From Nitzschia sp. DOCU1 (Eukaryota; Bacillariophyta; Bacillariophyceae; Bacillariales; Bacillariaceae), in the NCBI GenBank assembly GCA_951394045.1, contig OX595999.1, forward strand, positions 310,001 to 374,000: a DNA stretch of 64,000 nucleotides. Reading direction: 5' to 3'. The notes under the pieces were generated by a model, which had not been told where the DNA came from, ran no database searches, and saw nothing but the letters and a program-made list of their open reading frames with translations. Below, in pieces: positions 40,610 through 51,054 of this stretch. A program made the position numbers and the translations under genes. How positions within the stretch are numbered: position 1 is the first letter of the stretch; each line of letters starts with the position of its first letter.

Positions 40610-40914
40610 GATGGATTCAACAGAGGATCTGCCTGCGACTGATGAAGTTAGTGCCGATCGATTGCCTCTCTGCTGTCGAGCTGTCGAACTAGGATACTCC
40701 TGAAGGGTGGCACGAAAGATCCAAAGGCTGGAAGGGGACCGTCCTTCGTCCGTAATTGCCTCCAACAGAGTCGAAAGAGTCGACGTTGGCCCATCGTTTT
40801 TGTGTTTGTTCGACGAGGCCCACCACATGACGCCAGCAGCGTTGTCAAGACCATGGCTATCTACTACACGCTTCGACGACCCCTCCTTGCTTGATTGACC
40901 CCCCACACTGCTTG
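40610..40914. other. Upstream region of the hydroxylase gene
   Basis: The hydroxylase frame remains open to 40906 without a stop, so part of this may be 5' UTR or an N-terminal extension from ATG 40828. No other feature was seen. Confidence 0.4.
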
Positions 40915-42597
40915 TATCTCTTTATGGGATTAAAATATGACTCACGGTATGATCCATAACTATCAATTCCTCCCCATCTACCGTCACATATCAAGACTAC
41001 ACTCTTTTGAGATGAAACTTGGCTTGAATCTAAAAAACATCTAACAGTAGCATTCCGCGTTGGAATTTTTTAAAAAATCCCCCTCTACATGTTACTACCT
41101 GCGCGACAATGCGACTCGTGCGCCAATTTTGCCCATTTTTCGACCTTTTTCATGCAATTTGCCGCTAAACTCAATCAAAAGTGATAATACAATTACATTT
41201 TTTTAATCTTGATGAAGTCTACTGTATCAGAGGTGCCGGGTGGCTGGTTTTTTGTTTGTTTCTGTGATGATTTTGCAGCAGGGGACCACCGTTTTCCCAA
41301 CTGGCTTCCGAGCCCAATTTTCATGGAATCGCCCCTATAATCAACTAATTCGTGTGATCTAACGCCAGTGGCTAAAGACAATTGCAATTTAGTGATTGTA
41401 TTGACTATGGGACACGTTTGTTTATCATAGATTGCTTGTTTCTCTCGCATTTTGTCATAAAGCAGTGTTCTCTGCACTGTCTCTATTCTTCTTCTTCGCC
41501 ACCTGCATGATGATGCAGTCTAGGAGTGCACCCATCTGTGCATGGCGTGCTGATTGCATACAGGCACCAAAGTAGTTTAAGTATCAGCCAAATGAGCGCA
41601 ACTTTGCTGCTGTTTGGTGGCTGTATTCGCATTCATTCGCATCCCAACTTTTTCCTTGTCGATCCCCCCACCTCGTCTTGATTTGGAGTAGTTTTTACAC
41701 TCACTTTTGCCCTGCAAGGCATAAATGGATATGCTATTGACCACAGCTCTCTCCATGTTTCATTGAGGGCCCGTTGCCTTAGTCTGGTTGATTGTTCTTT
41801 GGCGACTTCCTTGGAGCTGCAGGATGATGGCTAATTAAGTCGCATTTTCCATTTCAATGAAAGTCCCAAATTCCTTGATGAGCTTGTCATAGCTCTCCTC
41901 ACCACCACCCTTGCCCCCAATCGCGTTCAGCCTATCAAAGATGATGTTTCACTGAAAGAAGTAGGGAAAAAGCATCACGGAGAGGCCCAAATTTCCCAAT
42001 AGACTGGCCACCCACATTGAATCGAACCGGTCGGAAGGCAACGTTTGTCTCCTCATTCTTTGCCCTCTGGAACCTTGAGATCATGCCTTGAATTGTGGAA
42101 ATGCAAGGGACTTCGTGGTCCAACAACTGGCGGGGTTTATTTTTTGTTCAGTTGCCCCTGCCATTACTTATTTGAATTTGCCTGGCATGAGTCGCAATAA
42201 CCATGGCAAAATGAGTAGAAAATTCCCCACTGCACTCGTCATAGCTCTCGTTGCCCCCGCCTTTGCCCCTACTATCAATCTTCATATTTAAACAGATGAT
42301 TTGGTGAAAAGAAGCAGGAAAAAAGAGGATGTTTTGATATGTGACGGGCTTGGGGGGATTTTGACGAGATATGGATCATGGTATCGGCAATCGCGCGGCA
42401 CAGAAAGACATTTACTACCGTAACTTTTGACGCAGGGGCCTAAGAGAGAAATGACTGATATGACTTAGACAGTTTGGATGGTGCTCGTCACGGTCGTGGC
42501 ATCTGTTTTGGGGTAAAGGATATGATTGGTGGTCAAGTAGTTAGTCAAAGTTAGGTACATATGGATCACGGTATGATCCATATCCTATAAAGAGATA
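40915..42597. mobile_element. Second TIR element, degenerate, TA target duplication
   Basis: TATCTCTTTATGGGAT at 40915-40930 is the inverted match (15/16) of 42582-42597. With TA as the target duplication, the element spans 40917-42595, as in Tc1/mariner-type transposition. A second inverted similarity (GATCCATA...CCGTCACATATCAA) joins 40950-40996 to 42331-42386. GGTATGATCCAT words occur near each end. Inside, an imperfect direct repeat (GTCATAGCTCTC to GAAGTAGGGAAAAA) pairs 41887-41972 with 42239-42323. No transposase frame exists, so it is a decayed, non-autonomous copy. The boundaries are less certain than for the 24-kb element. Confidence 0.62.
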
Positions 42598-42655
42598 ATG
42601 TTACCCGACGACGACAATTCGAACGTCCGAGTACCCGCAAATTACTACAGCAACA

Positions 42656-43018
42656 ATGGCTGGAAATGACAACAACGACGACGACGCACCTGCAAGACGA
42701 TCAGCGACGGCAGCGGTCGACAACAGCCACAAACTACTGTTACATGATTTGGCGACCGACTATCGTCAGCTCGACACTCAACAAGCTCAGCTGGAAGCAT
42801 GGTTGGATCGATTGCGACAAGAAGAACAGGCATTGGTGCAAGCTTTGGAACAACAAGCCACGGCGACGACCATGCAGCATCCGGCACAACCACAACCACA
42901 GCAGCAGCAGCCGCCAAGCAGCAACCGCCGCCGGCATGGACGACAAAATGCTCTGCAACGACTTGAACAAGCCTTGTTGAAAAGTAGTAGTGATAGCAGC
43001 AGTGACGACGACGAATGA
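42656..43018 (+). CDS. Small acidic coiled-coil protein, hypothetical
   Basis: Single exon, 120 residues, good ATG context (ACAATGGC). Residues 1-22 are Asp/Asn-rich; about 25-70 form an alpha-helical coil (KLLLHDLATDYRQLDTQQAQ, then WLDRLRQEEQALVQALEQQ). A Gln/Pro stretch follows, then a basic segment (RRRHGRQ) and a helix, and it ends in phosphorylatable SSSDSSSDDDE. I recognise no family. The start codon lies 58 bp outside the boundary of the 41-kb TIR element, so its promoter may be element-derived. Simple-sequence bias makes a false call possible. Confidence 0.5.
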   Translation: MAGNDNNDDDAPARRSATAAVDNSHKLLLHDLATDYRQLDTQQAQLEAWLDRLRQEEQALVQALEQQATATTMQHPAQPQPQQQQPPSSNRRRHGRQNALQRLEQALLKSSSDSSSDDDE

Positions 43019-45070
43019 ATATGGCGAATACCAGCACTTCAACAACAAACGAGCAATAATACTAGAGTCGATCTATACAAGAAAATGGTTACTAGCTACC
43101 GGTGGCGGTGACTGCTGTGGTGTGACCTTTCAACCGAGTCTCTCATCAGCAGCCCGGTGTGGTGTTCGTGTTGACAAATAGTTTGGAGAAGGAATTTCTA
43201 CAAACCTAGGATGTTGCTTGGAGGAATGGATCAGACGCGCTTGGATCTTGTCATTGCTGGGTTACGTGCTAGTAGGAGCCAGCACAACGTCATTTCGCGG
43301 AAAGAAATGAAAAAGAAAGACGTTTTACCATTGTCCTCCAACTTCGATAACGAAGAAGAAGCGAGAAGAAGAGGACTCCTACCGATGGAACACAATCTCG
43401 CGCCTGACGGTGCTTTAATAGTATTATTTCTAGTACAGCATTCGCGTTTCATACTACACGGTCCTCGGCATGTTTTTAGTATGTGGTCGGTGCCCTTCTT
43501 CGATAGGAAGAACCCCATGACCGTCGCAATAGCTGCCGGGCCGATTTGGTTTATTGGAGAAAAAGAAGCAAGCAGCACCGAGCAGTGACTACTGGCAACA
43601 CATCGGGTTATTGGCGGGATTACAAAGTCAGCAAGAAAATTCGGGACCGCTGGACAAGAACCTACTATCACACACTCCTCGGGATAGTAATCATCAAGGT
43701 ACTACAGCATTATTTCAAGCAGCGTCGAGGAAGCACTTTTATCCATCCAGCGGGGCTGGTGCTACCGGTACGATAGTATGATAGAGAGAAAGACCCTAAT
43801 CGTGGTTGGGGGTGGAGAGCTCGACGGAGAAACTGGTTTTTCTTCCGAGACACCATGCGTTGCTATTTATTCAACGAATGTCGATTGGCTCTTTCGTTGC
43901 AGCGACTTTCACAAAGGGCCTTGCGGGTCTCCCAACCGCAAGGAACCTTTTGGCTCAATTGTAGCCACGAAGGACCAAAGAACCAAGTCCTTGGTCGAAA
44001 AGCGGAGAAACTGTTTAATAAGCCTTCGAGACCACGAACGCCAACACAAAGGCGTCGCGTTTTGTGGCAACAATTTATTAATCCAGACCACAATATTGCA
44101 CCGAAGAGGCGCAACTACCCATCATCTCGGGTAACATTTCAACTGACGGTAGCGAACCGAAGTTCCATGTTATCACTGAACGTGGATGGAGGGCATCGCC
44201 GAAAATAAGTCCATTGTGTAGATCAGGATGCCATACACGCGAGCATTTGCAGACAGTTTCGGAAGGTGTTCCCGGGGAACAGCCTATCTCTTAGAATAAT
44301 AGACAGGCTGTCCAAAGTGTCGCTGAAGAAAGATTATCGATGAACAATAAATATTCCCAAATTTCTGTTGTAACGGCAAAACCATCACTTACGGCACAAT
44401 AAACAAACGCGTCGTCTTGGAAATGTTCGCAGCGTCCTCCGGTAACCTTTTCTCTCTACCGGTAGTACGATACAAAGTGGTGGTCGGTGGGCTATGTATT
44501 GCAATCCTTGCTATGTAACACCGGTACCTGTATTAGTGGGGTTAACGAGTCGGCAGAGCGAAACGAAAGCAAATCTGGTATTTCCGAAGGCTATTCATGA
44601 TAGTGAAGGGACTACTATGTACTCCATTTCGGGCGCCGGTGTCCATCAGTTGTTTCTTTTCTCCGTAATGTCTCTATGGTATTAATACGACTCATAATTG
44701 TTCTCTATTCGTCAGAAGTCATCACTATTCTACCATCTTCTGCGGCGACGTTCTAGACAAACCCGGGGCGATCTCGTAATCCACGTTTTACATATCTGAC
44801 GTCCACTTTTTCCCGGCGAAGCCAGGTATTAATAGGCCAATGTCCTCATTAATTTAAACTGCTTTTCTGCGAAAAAGTCCGTAATACTTGTTCTCCCCTT
44901 TTTCCGCTGCAGTCTTGTTGTAACCCTAGCTAGAATGGCTCAAAGTCCTTGCTAAGGGCCTCTTGCTCGTTGGGAAACAAACCGAAAGGCTCACAAGAAG
45001 TAGATGAGCCCATTCACAAAACTCCCAAGAACCAGGTCCCAACGCAGTTTCGTCGTAAGAAGGCAAAACA
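43019..45070. other. Intergenic, about 2 kb
   Basis: Several open frames of 60-125 codons occur (for example 43211-43588 +), none with a recognisable domain. ACCGGTA-containing words recur (43758, 44458, 44519), as in the 58-59 kb region. Probably noncoding with decayed sequence. Confidence 0.4.
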
Positions 45071-46225
45071 ATGGCTCAGTCGTTCAGAAACGAGACCCTC
45101 TCATTCAAGGGTAACCAAGAAGGACAGCAGGACACATGGTGCGCTACCGATAACCCACTCTTGTCTAGCAAGAGGTCACATCAAGATTGCTTCTCCTTCC
45201 TGGAAAATTCCTGCGGCGATAAAATGACACGTTCTTCAACCAATAAAGAAGCCGAGCAGCTGTTGATCATCTTGGAACAGCAAAAGATCAAACTGCAGAA
45301 AATACTGATAGAGACAATTTCTAAAAACGCTGTGGACAGCAACCAGGGACCTCCCATCCATCAAGAAACAGGATTCTTCGTCCTCGAAGGATTGCGAGTG
45401 CCTCATGATCAACAGCCTGACAAAACCGGCAGTATCTACTACAACCACGCTGTGGGGAACCAACAAGCTCCGCCGTCACAGTTCTGCTCAGACATCATGG
45501 AAAACCCAGCAATGGCATCGGTACTATACGAGTCGGAACTAGGCGAGCAAGAACATCCTTATTCATTCAATGGACAAACGGACCTCCAACGAGCATTCCA
45601 ACGCTCAATCGATCACTTGAGAACCGTCCCCGTCATCTCGCTGTCTGATGATCCTCAGCAAGAGGAGACTCATGCTCATTCCGCCTCCTCAGTAACGGGC
45701 CGCAGCACTGATGCGTCTTCTGCCTCCTCCGCGGACCCTTCAACCCCAGTCACGTTCACCTTTCAACAGGCTGGGCGGTGGCAGGAAAGATACAACGACT
45801 TAATCCATTTCAGAAACAACTACAGCCACTGCTGCGTCCCCTCACACTGGCCACAGAATGCACCATTATCACAGTGGGTGAAGAGACAAAGATGTCAATG
45901 GCGACTCAAGCGCGAAGGGAAACGTTCCAACATGACGCAAGAGCGCGAACTAGCGCTTGACAGGTTGGGCTTCGTTTGGGACTCCCATTCCATCTTCTGG
46001 GAAGAACGATTGAAGGAGCTGAAGGACTTTGTCTGGCAACACGGACATCCAAACGTCCCCTCAAGATTTCCTGAGAATCAACAGCTTTCAATATGGTGCA
46101 AATGCCAGAGACGGCAATTCAAGCTGTTCGCTCAAAGGGATCCTCGATCGAACATTACAATGGAGCGTATTAATAAGCTCCGCGAGCTTGGTTTCGATTT
46201 CAACCCTCGAAAGAAGAAACTTTAA
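45071..46225 (+). CDS. Helicase-associated (HA) domain protein, putative DNA-binding
   Basis: Single exon, 384 residues, ATG in AACAATGG context. The first 230 residues are polar and low in order, with a helical segment near 57-77 (NKEAEQLLIILEQQKIKLQK). The C-terminus has two helicase-associated (PF03457-type) units: one around 237-300 (WQERYNDLIHFRNNYSHCCV, PLSQWVKRQRCQWRL, LDRLGFVWD) and one around 310-380 (WEERLKELKDFVWQHGHPNV, LSIWCKCQRRQFKLF, LRELGFDFN). Each unit is a three-helix fold with the typical W...L..F...HG...VP and L..W....R pattern. HA domains stand alone or in arrays in diatoms and are thought to bind nucleic acid; some neighbour helicases, none here. Probably nuclear. The basic C-terminus (NPRKKKL) supports this. 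Confidence 0.85.
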   Translation: MAQSFRNETLSFKGNQEGQQDTWCATDNPLLSSKRSHQDCFSFLENSCGDKMTRSSTNKEAEQLLIILEQQKIKLQKILIETISKNAVDSNQGPPIHQETGFFVLEGLRVPHDQQPDKTGSIYYNHAVGNQQAPPSQFCSDIMENPAMASVLYESELGEQEHPYSFNGQTDLQRAFQRSIDHLRTVPVISLSDDPQQEETHAHSASSVTGRSTDASSASSADPSTPVTFTFQQAGRWQERYNDLIHFRNNYSHCCVPSHWPQNAPLSQWVKRQRCQWRLKREGKRSNMTQERELALDRLGFVWDSHSIFWEERLKELKDFVWQHGHPNVPSRFPENQQLSIWCKCQRRQFKLFAQRDPRSNITMERINKLRELGFDFNPRKKKL

Positions 46226-46435
46226 TTTCAAGCAGCAGAATAAAGTAATAGCCAATAGCAAAAATGTGTTCCCCTTAAAGCGATCACAGAGCCCCCCAAC
46301 AGCCAGAGGACCCACTATCAATGGCAACTTGCCTGTGGAAACGCCATCCTTGCTGCTGGGATTCACCGATCTCAGCATTCCTAGTTAGCACCACCGATCC
46401 TACTAGCTACAAGTCCTCGTAGATCCTCAAATGTT

Positions 46436-47880
46436 CTAGATATCATTCTTGACAGTATAGGTGGGTCCCACGGCATCCATCCACCGCTTCTTGAGCGGCC
46501 TGGCTTTCGTCCCTGTATAGATAGAATAAACGTGCCCTGGTTCTACGACGTCGTCGCGAAAGGTCCGCCACTCTTTGCTGTCGTCGGCAGCATAATGTTT
46601 GCTCAATTCGTCCCGGGTTGAGTACGCTCGCTCTCCGAACTCAAGAAAGGACTTGCCATTTTCGTTCAGTTCATTATAGTTTCCAAGGGATTTGCCAGGA
46701 TATCGACCCTCTTCCATCACTCGTGCATGAAGTCGAAGCCGGTACTCGGTAAATTCAATTGAGGCGTTGTTGCAATAGCCGCAAGTTTCCCCATCTGGGG
46801 AAACGGGCCAAAAGCTGCCGTGTTCGCTGTGGTTGGCCGCTAAGATGTTAGCGTACACTTCATCCATCATTCCGCGGACAAGCGATAGATTCATTTGATA
46901 TTTGACTTGCTGTCGATCGGCTTCCCGCAATTGATCTACAGATGGTATGGGAACCCTCTCCGACCCATAGGAGCAAAGCAACCATGCATGAATATCTAAT
47001 GAGAATAATGGCGTATCCGAACCATGTTCCGTGATGAACATCATGTTGGGATTGCGGAATAAGATACCTCGATGCATGTCGGGGTGATTGTAGTTGGCCC
47101 GAACCATGCGGCCCTGCGCTGCCGGAACATGCCCCGTGTAATTGTACGCCGCCTGATCCTCGCTCATTTTCCAGTTGTGCCATTCAAAATCTGTGTCAGA
47201 GTGTATGAACATGGATGGATGTAACGTTCCGTAGAATTGTGGAACAGAATTTGACGCTGGCTGTAGCGCTGGTTCCAGTATGCTGAGATTTGCTTTATAA
47301 CCAGTACAAAAGACGACGGTATGAATGTTTCGAAGCGTAGTAGGAAGGGCACCACCAGCGACTGGCTTGTAAGAGTGAGGCCAGACATGTTCGAGTTGTT
47401 CGAGATGTATCGTTCTGCCCTCATCGTCCACAGAATGAATTCCTTGGTTCTGGTGAACCGTTACTCGGTCCCCTGCCCATTTCTAAGTCCATGAAATCTC
47501 CACCATCGAATCTCGTGCAACCACGTGGACGTGGGCTGCCCCCCACTTGAGGCATTGCAAAGCGATTTCTTCGGCCGAAAGTGCACCACCAATCAGAACC
47601 ACTTGCTGACCGTGGATTCCCTCTCGAATACGTGTCGTTTCTGTGGAATGCAGGAGACGGGTTTTTGGATGCACGACTTCCTTCGGTGAAGGTGGTGGGG
47701 AGCATTCTTCATTGTTTTTCTCTTTTTCACCGGAAGTTGTCTTGTTGCCATTGGTAAATATCAGAGATTCTGGGACGAACCTCTGGCTGTTTTCCCCTGA
47801 CGCCCAAATGCATCGTTCAAAGAAATGGGTCGACACATCACCAGTTGACAAGATTGCGGACCGTCAGCAAGAAGTTCTTG
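46436..47880 (-). pseudogene. Flavin monooxygenase (FMO) pseudogene, paralogue of the next gene
   Basis: It matches the FMO at 48553-50403 from its residue ~160 to the C-terminus (KKRWMDAVGPTYTVKNDI), including the NADPH-site region (VLIGGALSAEEIALQCLKWG) and the FCTGY motif. Three defects are seen. The FAD-binding N-terminal ~150 residues are absent upstream. One extra base near 47845-47860, relative to the paralogue, shifts the frame. An in-frame TAG at 47483-47485 replaces the Ser codon of the paralogue's SWTSKW. The NADPH motif also carries GGALSA where the paralogue has GAGFSA. The 331 codons after the TAG remain open, so inactivation is recent or the tail is still constrained. Confidence 0.85.
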
Positions 47881-48552
47881 ATCTTCAAGCTCCTATCTCG
47901 TTGGCGGGAAAAGCAAATGGAAGGGGCGACATCACGCGAAGTTTTGTATGGATTTGGCGACTGTGGGTTCCAAAGCGAGTGTCATGTCACACGCGGGCAT
48001 AACAATAAGTTTTTCGAGGACTGGGGGATGCGGAATCTCCGATGTCGCTTCGAGAGAAGGGGGGAGGGGCAGGCGGAATCGACCAACAGGATCTTTGCCC
48101 GCCTATCGCATGAATGGATTTGTGAGAGGCAAGTTTCCTTGGATGCTATCATACTATGCGTACCACTGGCGTGAACTACAGTCCGTAGCTACCCCACTGG
48201 CATAGGAGATACCTTAGAAGATTCGCAGTGCCGACCTGTCCTAATAGAGGTGGCAGATATCGCTCCGACGAACCAAGAGAGCGATCCTCTTTGGTCGTCA
48301 AGGTAGTTGCTAGCTGACTGGATAGTGCGTAATACTCGCCGCTGCCTCAACTATTGATGATACGTAGTACCGATACTAAAGCTGCGAAGAGTGCGCGCTA
48401 TCTGGGTTAAAAGCTACTTTGACGATGGAGAGGAAGGATCTCACCAAATCACCGGAACGATAACGGCTAGACTTTGAGAGTCGCTAGTATTACTAACCGC
48501 CACAACCACCGCTTCTTCTCGCAATTTTCGCCAAACAAAAATCCGGCCACTA
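47881..48552. other. Spacer between FMO pseudogene and FMO gene
   Basis: It does not contain the missing FMO 5' end. A copy of the dispersed repeat lies at 48377-48472. No gene was seen. Confidence 0.5.
48377..48472 (+). repeat. Dispersed ~95-bp intergenic repeat, copy 2
   Basis: It begins TAAAGCTGCGAAGAGTG and ends ACGATAACGGCTAGAC; it aligns with 26343-26437 over its whole length with few gaps. Confidence 0.65.
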
Positions 48553-50403
48553 CTAGATACCGTTCTTGACGGAATGCATAGGTCCAACCGCATCCATCCA
48601 TCGCTTCTTCAGTGGCCTTGCCTTTGTCTCCGTATAGATGGAGTAGATGTATTCCGGCTCAATCGCGTCATCCCGAAAGGTTCTCCACCCCGTGCCTTTG
48701 GTGTGGTCACTCAAATCGGATCGCATGTAGTACGAACTCGTCCCAAAGTCAATAAAGGCCATGCCATTTTCATTAAGTTCTTGATAGCTTCCTAGAGATT
48801 TCCCAGGATATTGACCCTCCTCCATAACCCGTGCTAGCAGGCGAAACATGTAGTTAGTATACGGAGTTTGAGCGTTGGCCCAAAAACCATCATCCTCGTC
48901 TTCGTCCTCCTCCGATTCCACAGCATCATCCAATACTTTAGCATACTCTTCGTCCATTAGATAACGGATGAATGGGATATTCATTTGATCCCTGACTTGT
49001 TGCCGATTGGCTTCCCGCAATTGATCCACAGATGGTATAGGAACTCTCTCCGTCAGATAGGAACAAAGCAACCAGGCATAGGCATCCAATGCTAACAACG
49101 GTGCGTCGGATCCGTGCTCACACAGAAACATCATATTGGGATTGCGGAATAAGATACCTCGATGTATGTCGGGGTGATTGTAGTTCGCCCGAACCATGCG
49201 ACCCTGCGCCGCCGGAACATTTCCCGTGTACTCGTGTGCCGCCTGATTCTCACTCATTTTCCAATCCTCCCAACCAAACTCTGGGTCAGAGTGCATCAAC
49301 ATAGATGGCTGCAGGGTTCCGTAATACTGGGGAAGGCAACCCGACGATGGCCGAAGGGGTTCGTCTAACATGCTCAGGTTAGCGCTGTATCCTGTGCAAA
49401 ACACGACCGTGTGAATGTTTCGCAGGGTAACAATGTCACTAGCACCGTCAACGACTGGTGAATAGGAATGGGGCCAGACATACTCGACGCGTTCGAGATG
49501 AATGTCTCCATTCGCATCCACCGATTGGATTCCTCGTCCCTTATGTACAACCACCCGGTCTCCAGGCCACTTGGAGGTCCACGAGATTTCCGCCTCCCCA
49601 TCTCTGGCGGCTACGTCGACATGGGCTGCGCCCCATTTGAGGCATTGCAAAGCGAGATCTTCCGCTGAAAACCCCGCACCGATCAACAATACTCGTTGGC
49701 CTTGAATGCCCTCCCTGATTGACTTGGTCTCTGTCGAGTGGAAAAGGCGTAGCATTGGGTGGCAGAGGGAGCTGGCCTCCATCACGTCAGGTTCCTTCTT
49801 TTCGCCAGCAGTCGCAGGAGATCGACAACAGGCAGTGAAAAGGTCCTTTAGTGACTGGGGAATCAATCCTCGACTGTTCTCTCCAGCTGCCCAGATGCAT
49901 CTATCACAGAAATGGATCGTCACCTCTCCAGTTAAAACGTTGCGGACCGTAACTTGGAATTGGGCTTCTTTTGCTACATCAACATCATCTTCATCCGGTG
50001 GGGGGCACTCCTTAACCATCAAGACCTCAGTTTGAAATTGGAAATAATCCTGAAAGAATGTAGGGGCGTTCTTGGTGACGCGTTGCGTAATGTACTCGTT
50101 GATATCCCGACGTGGCAAGTACACCGGAACGGACTTCCCCTCAAAATGTTCGTCAAAGGTGTAATCGTGAAATTCGAGTGTATGACAAGGCCCGTTGGTC
50201 CAGAGTTCATCGTAGGCACTCGACTCCACATTTTTGCTGTTAGACCGCCAAATACCACCTGGAGTCGCCTCCCGTTCAAAACACGTAATCACAAGTTCTC
50301 GTTTGTTTTCCCCATTGCGTTTTAGTTGATTCCAGGCATGACAAAAGAACATGGCGGCAGGGCCGCCACCGATAATAGCAACACGAAGGGGAGGGAGAGT
50401 CAT
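48553..50403 (-). CDS. Flavin-containing monooxygenase-like oxidoreductase
   Basis: Single exon, 616 residues, start ATG directly before the dinucleotide fold. AIIGGGPAAMFFC (about 9-21) is the FAD-binding GxGxxA/G motif and ends its strand with CFERE. An FMO-like segment RLFHSTETKSIREG precedes the second dinucleotide site VLLIGAGFSAEDLALQ (NADPH), and VVFCTGYSANL is the ATG/CTGY-type FMO motif. The 250-residue C-terminal part is family-specific (NHPDIHRGILFRNPNMMF, CEHGSDAPLL). It should oxygenate N, S or another soft nucleophile with NADPH and O2; the substrate is unknown. No signal peptide or TM anchor is evident, so a cytosolic site is likely. It is next to its own damaged duplicate, indicating tandem duplication. 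Confidence 0.88.
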   Translation of the reverse strand: MTLPPLRVAIIGGGPAAMFFCHAWNQLKRNGENKRELVITCFEREATPGGIWRSNSKNVESSAYDELWTNGPCHTLEFHDYTFDEHFEGKSVPVYLPRRDINEYITQRVTKNAPTFFQDYFQFQTEVLMVKECPPPDEDDVDVAKEAQFQVTVRNVLTGEVTIHFCDRCIWAAGENSRGLIPQSLKDLFTACCRSPATAGEKKEPDVMEASSLCHPMLRLFHSTETKSIREGIQGQRVLLIGAGFSAEDLALQCLKWGAAHVDVAARDGEAEISWTSKWPGDRVVVHKGRGIQSVDANGDIHLERVEYVWPHSYSPVVDGASDIVTLRNIHTVVFCTGYSANLSMLDEPLRPSSGCLPQYYGTLQPSMLMHSDPEFGWEDWKMSENQAAHEYTGNVPAAQGRMVRANYNHPDIHRGILFRNPNMMFLCEHGSDAPLLALDAYAWLLCSYLTERVPIPSVDQLREANRQQVRDQMNIPFIRYLMDEEYAKVLDDAVESEEDEDEDDGFWANAQTPYTNYMFRLLARVMEEGQYPGKSLGSYQELNENGMAFIDFGTSSYYMRSDLSDHTKGTGWRTFRDDAIEPEYIYSIYTETKARPLKKRWMDAVGPMHSVKNGI

Positions 50404-51054
50404 GGTCAGTATAATTCAAACAATAGACTTTGCCGATGTGGGTCGCTTGGGGTGCAATCTCGGACTCGGCTGAAAAACGGGAATTGGCGTTGCCACCCGT
50501 CATTCGTGTGACTGACCGTTGTAAGAACCGAAAGAAACCAAGTGTCATCGGTACAGCGTTTGTGGTACTTTTTCCATGCAACGGTGGAGCGAAGAGAAGT
50601 GTGCTAACGAACCGGCAGATAGAAGTAGCACACACACCAAAGTTGGGAAATAAGCGACCAGAACGACCGGTCTACGGCCCTCCAAACCATTATCTCTAAT
50701 AGAGAACATCGACCGTCGATTATTCTCTACCAGGTACTACTCTACTATGTACTTCTGGTCGCTAGAGTTCAATTGAGTAGCCTGAATTTATCTGGAACTA
50801 GAAGAACAGCAAGTAAGCTTCTTGGTGGAGATGAGGCGCAGGACGAACCTCCTCAGGTCAGCCCCCTCCAAGGGCTGCATGGTCCCCACTATCTTCTACT
50901 AGTTGGGTGGTGATTCCTGAAACGAGTACTATACTAGTATAATCAAAACGCCGCACGTTCGTTTTAAACTTTTTCTTATTATTATCGTAATGAATAGTAG
51001 TATTACAATTTCCTATCATGTGACAGTAGTACACAAGTAGCTCGTTCGCACTCT
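50404..51054. other. Intergenic between FMO and HID1
   Basis: It contains the FMO promoter and the HID1 3' flank. CTACTA/ACTAGT words are frequent. No gene was seen. Confidence 0.45.

Noticed and set aside
42012..42040. GGTTCGATTC on the minus strand, resembling a tRNA B-box
   Set aside because: No A-box or cloverleaf could be built at the right distance, so no tRNA was called.
43211..43781. Frames of 75-125 codons that might be a gene
   Set aside because: No shared frame, no splice sites joining them and no recognised family; possibly decayed sequence.
47483..47485. TAG in the FMO duplicate as a recoded residue or an intron edge
   Set aside because: No splice sites surround it, the paralogue has an ordinary Ser there, and the N-terminal part is missing too, so pseudogenisation is simpler.
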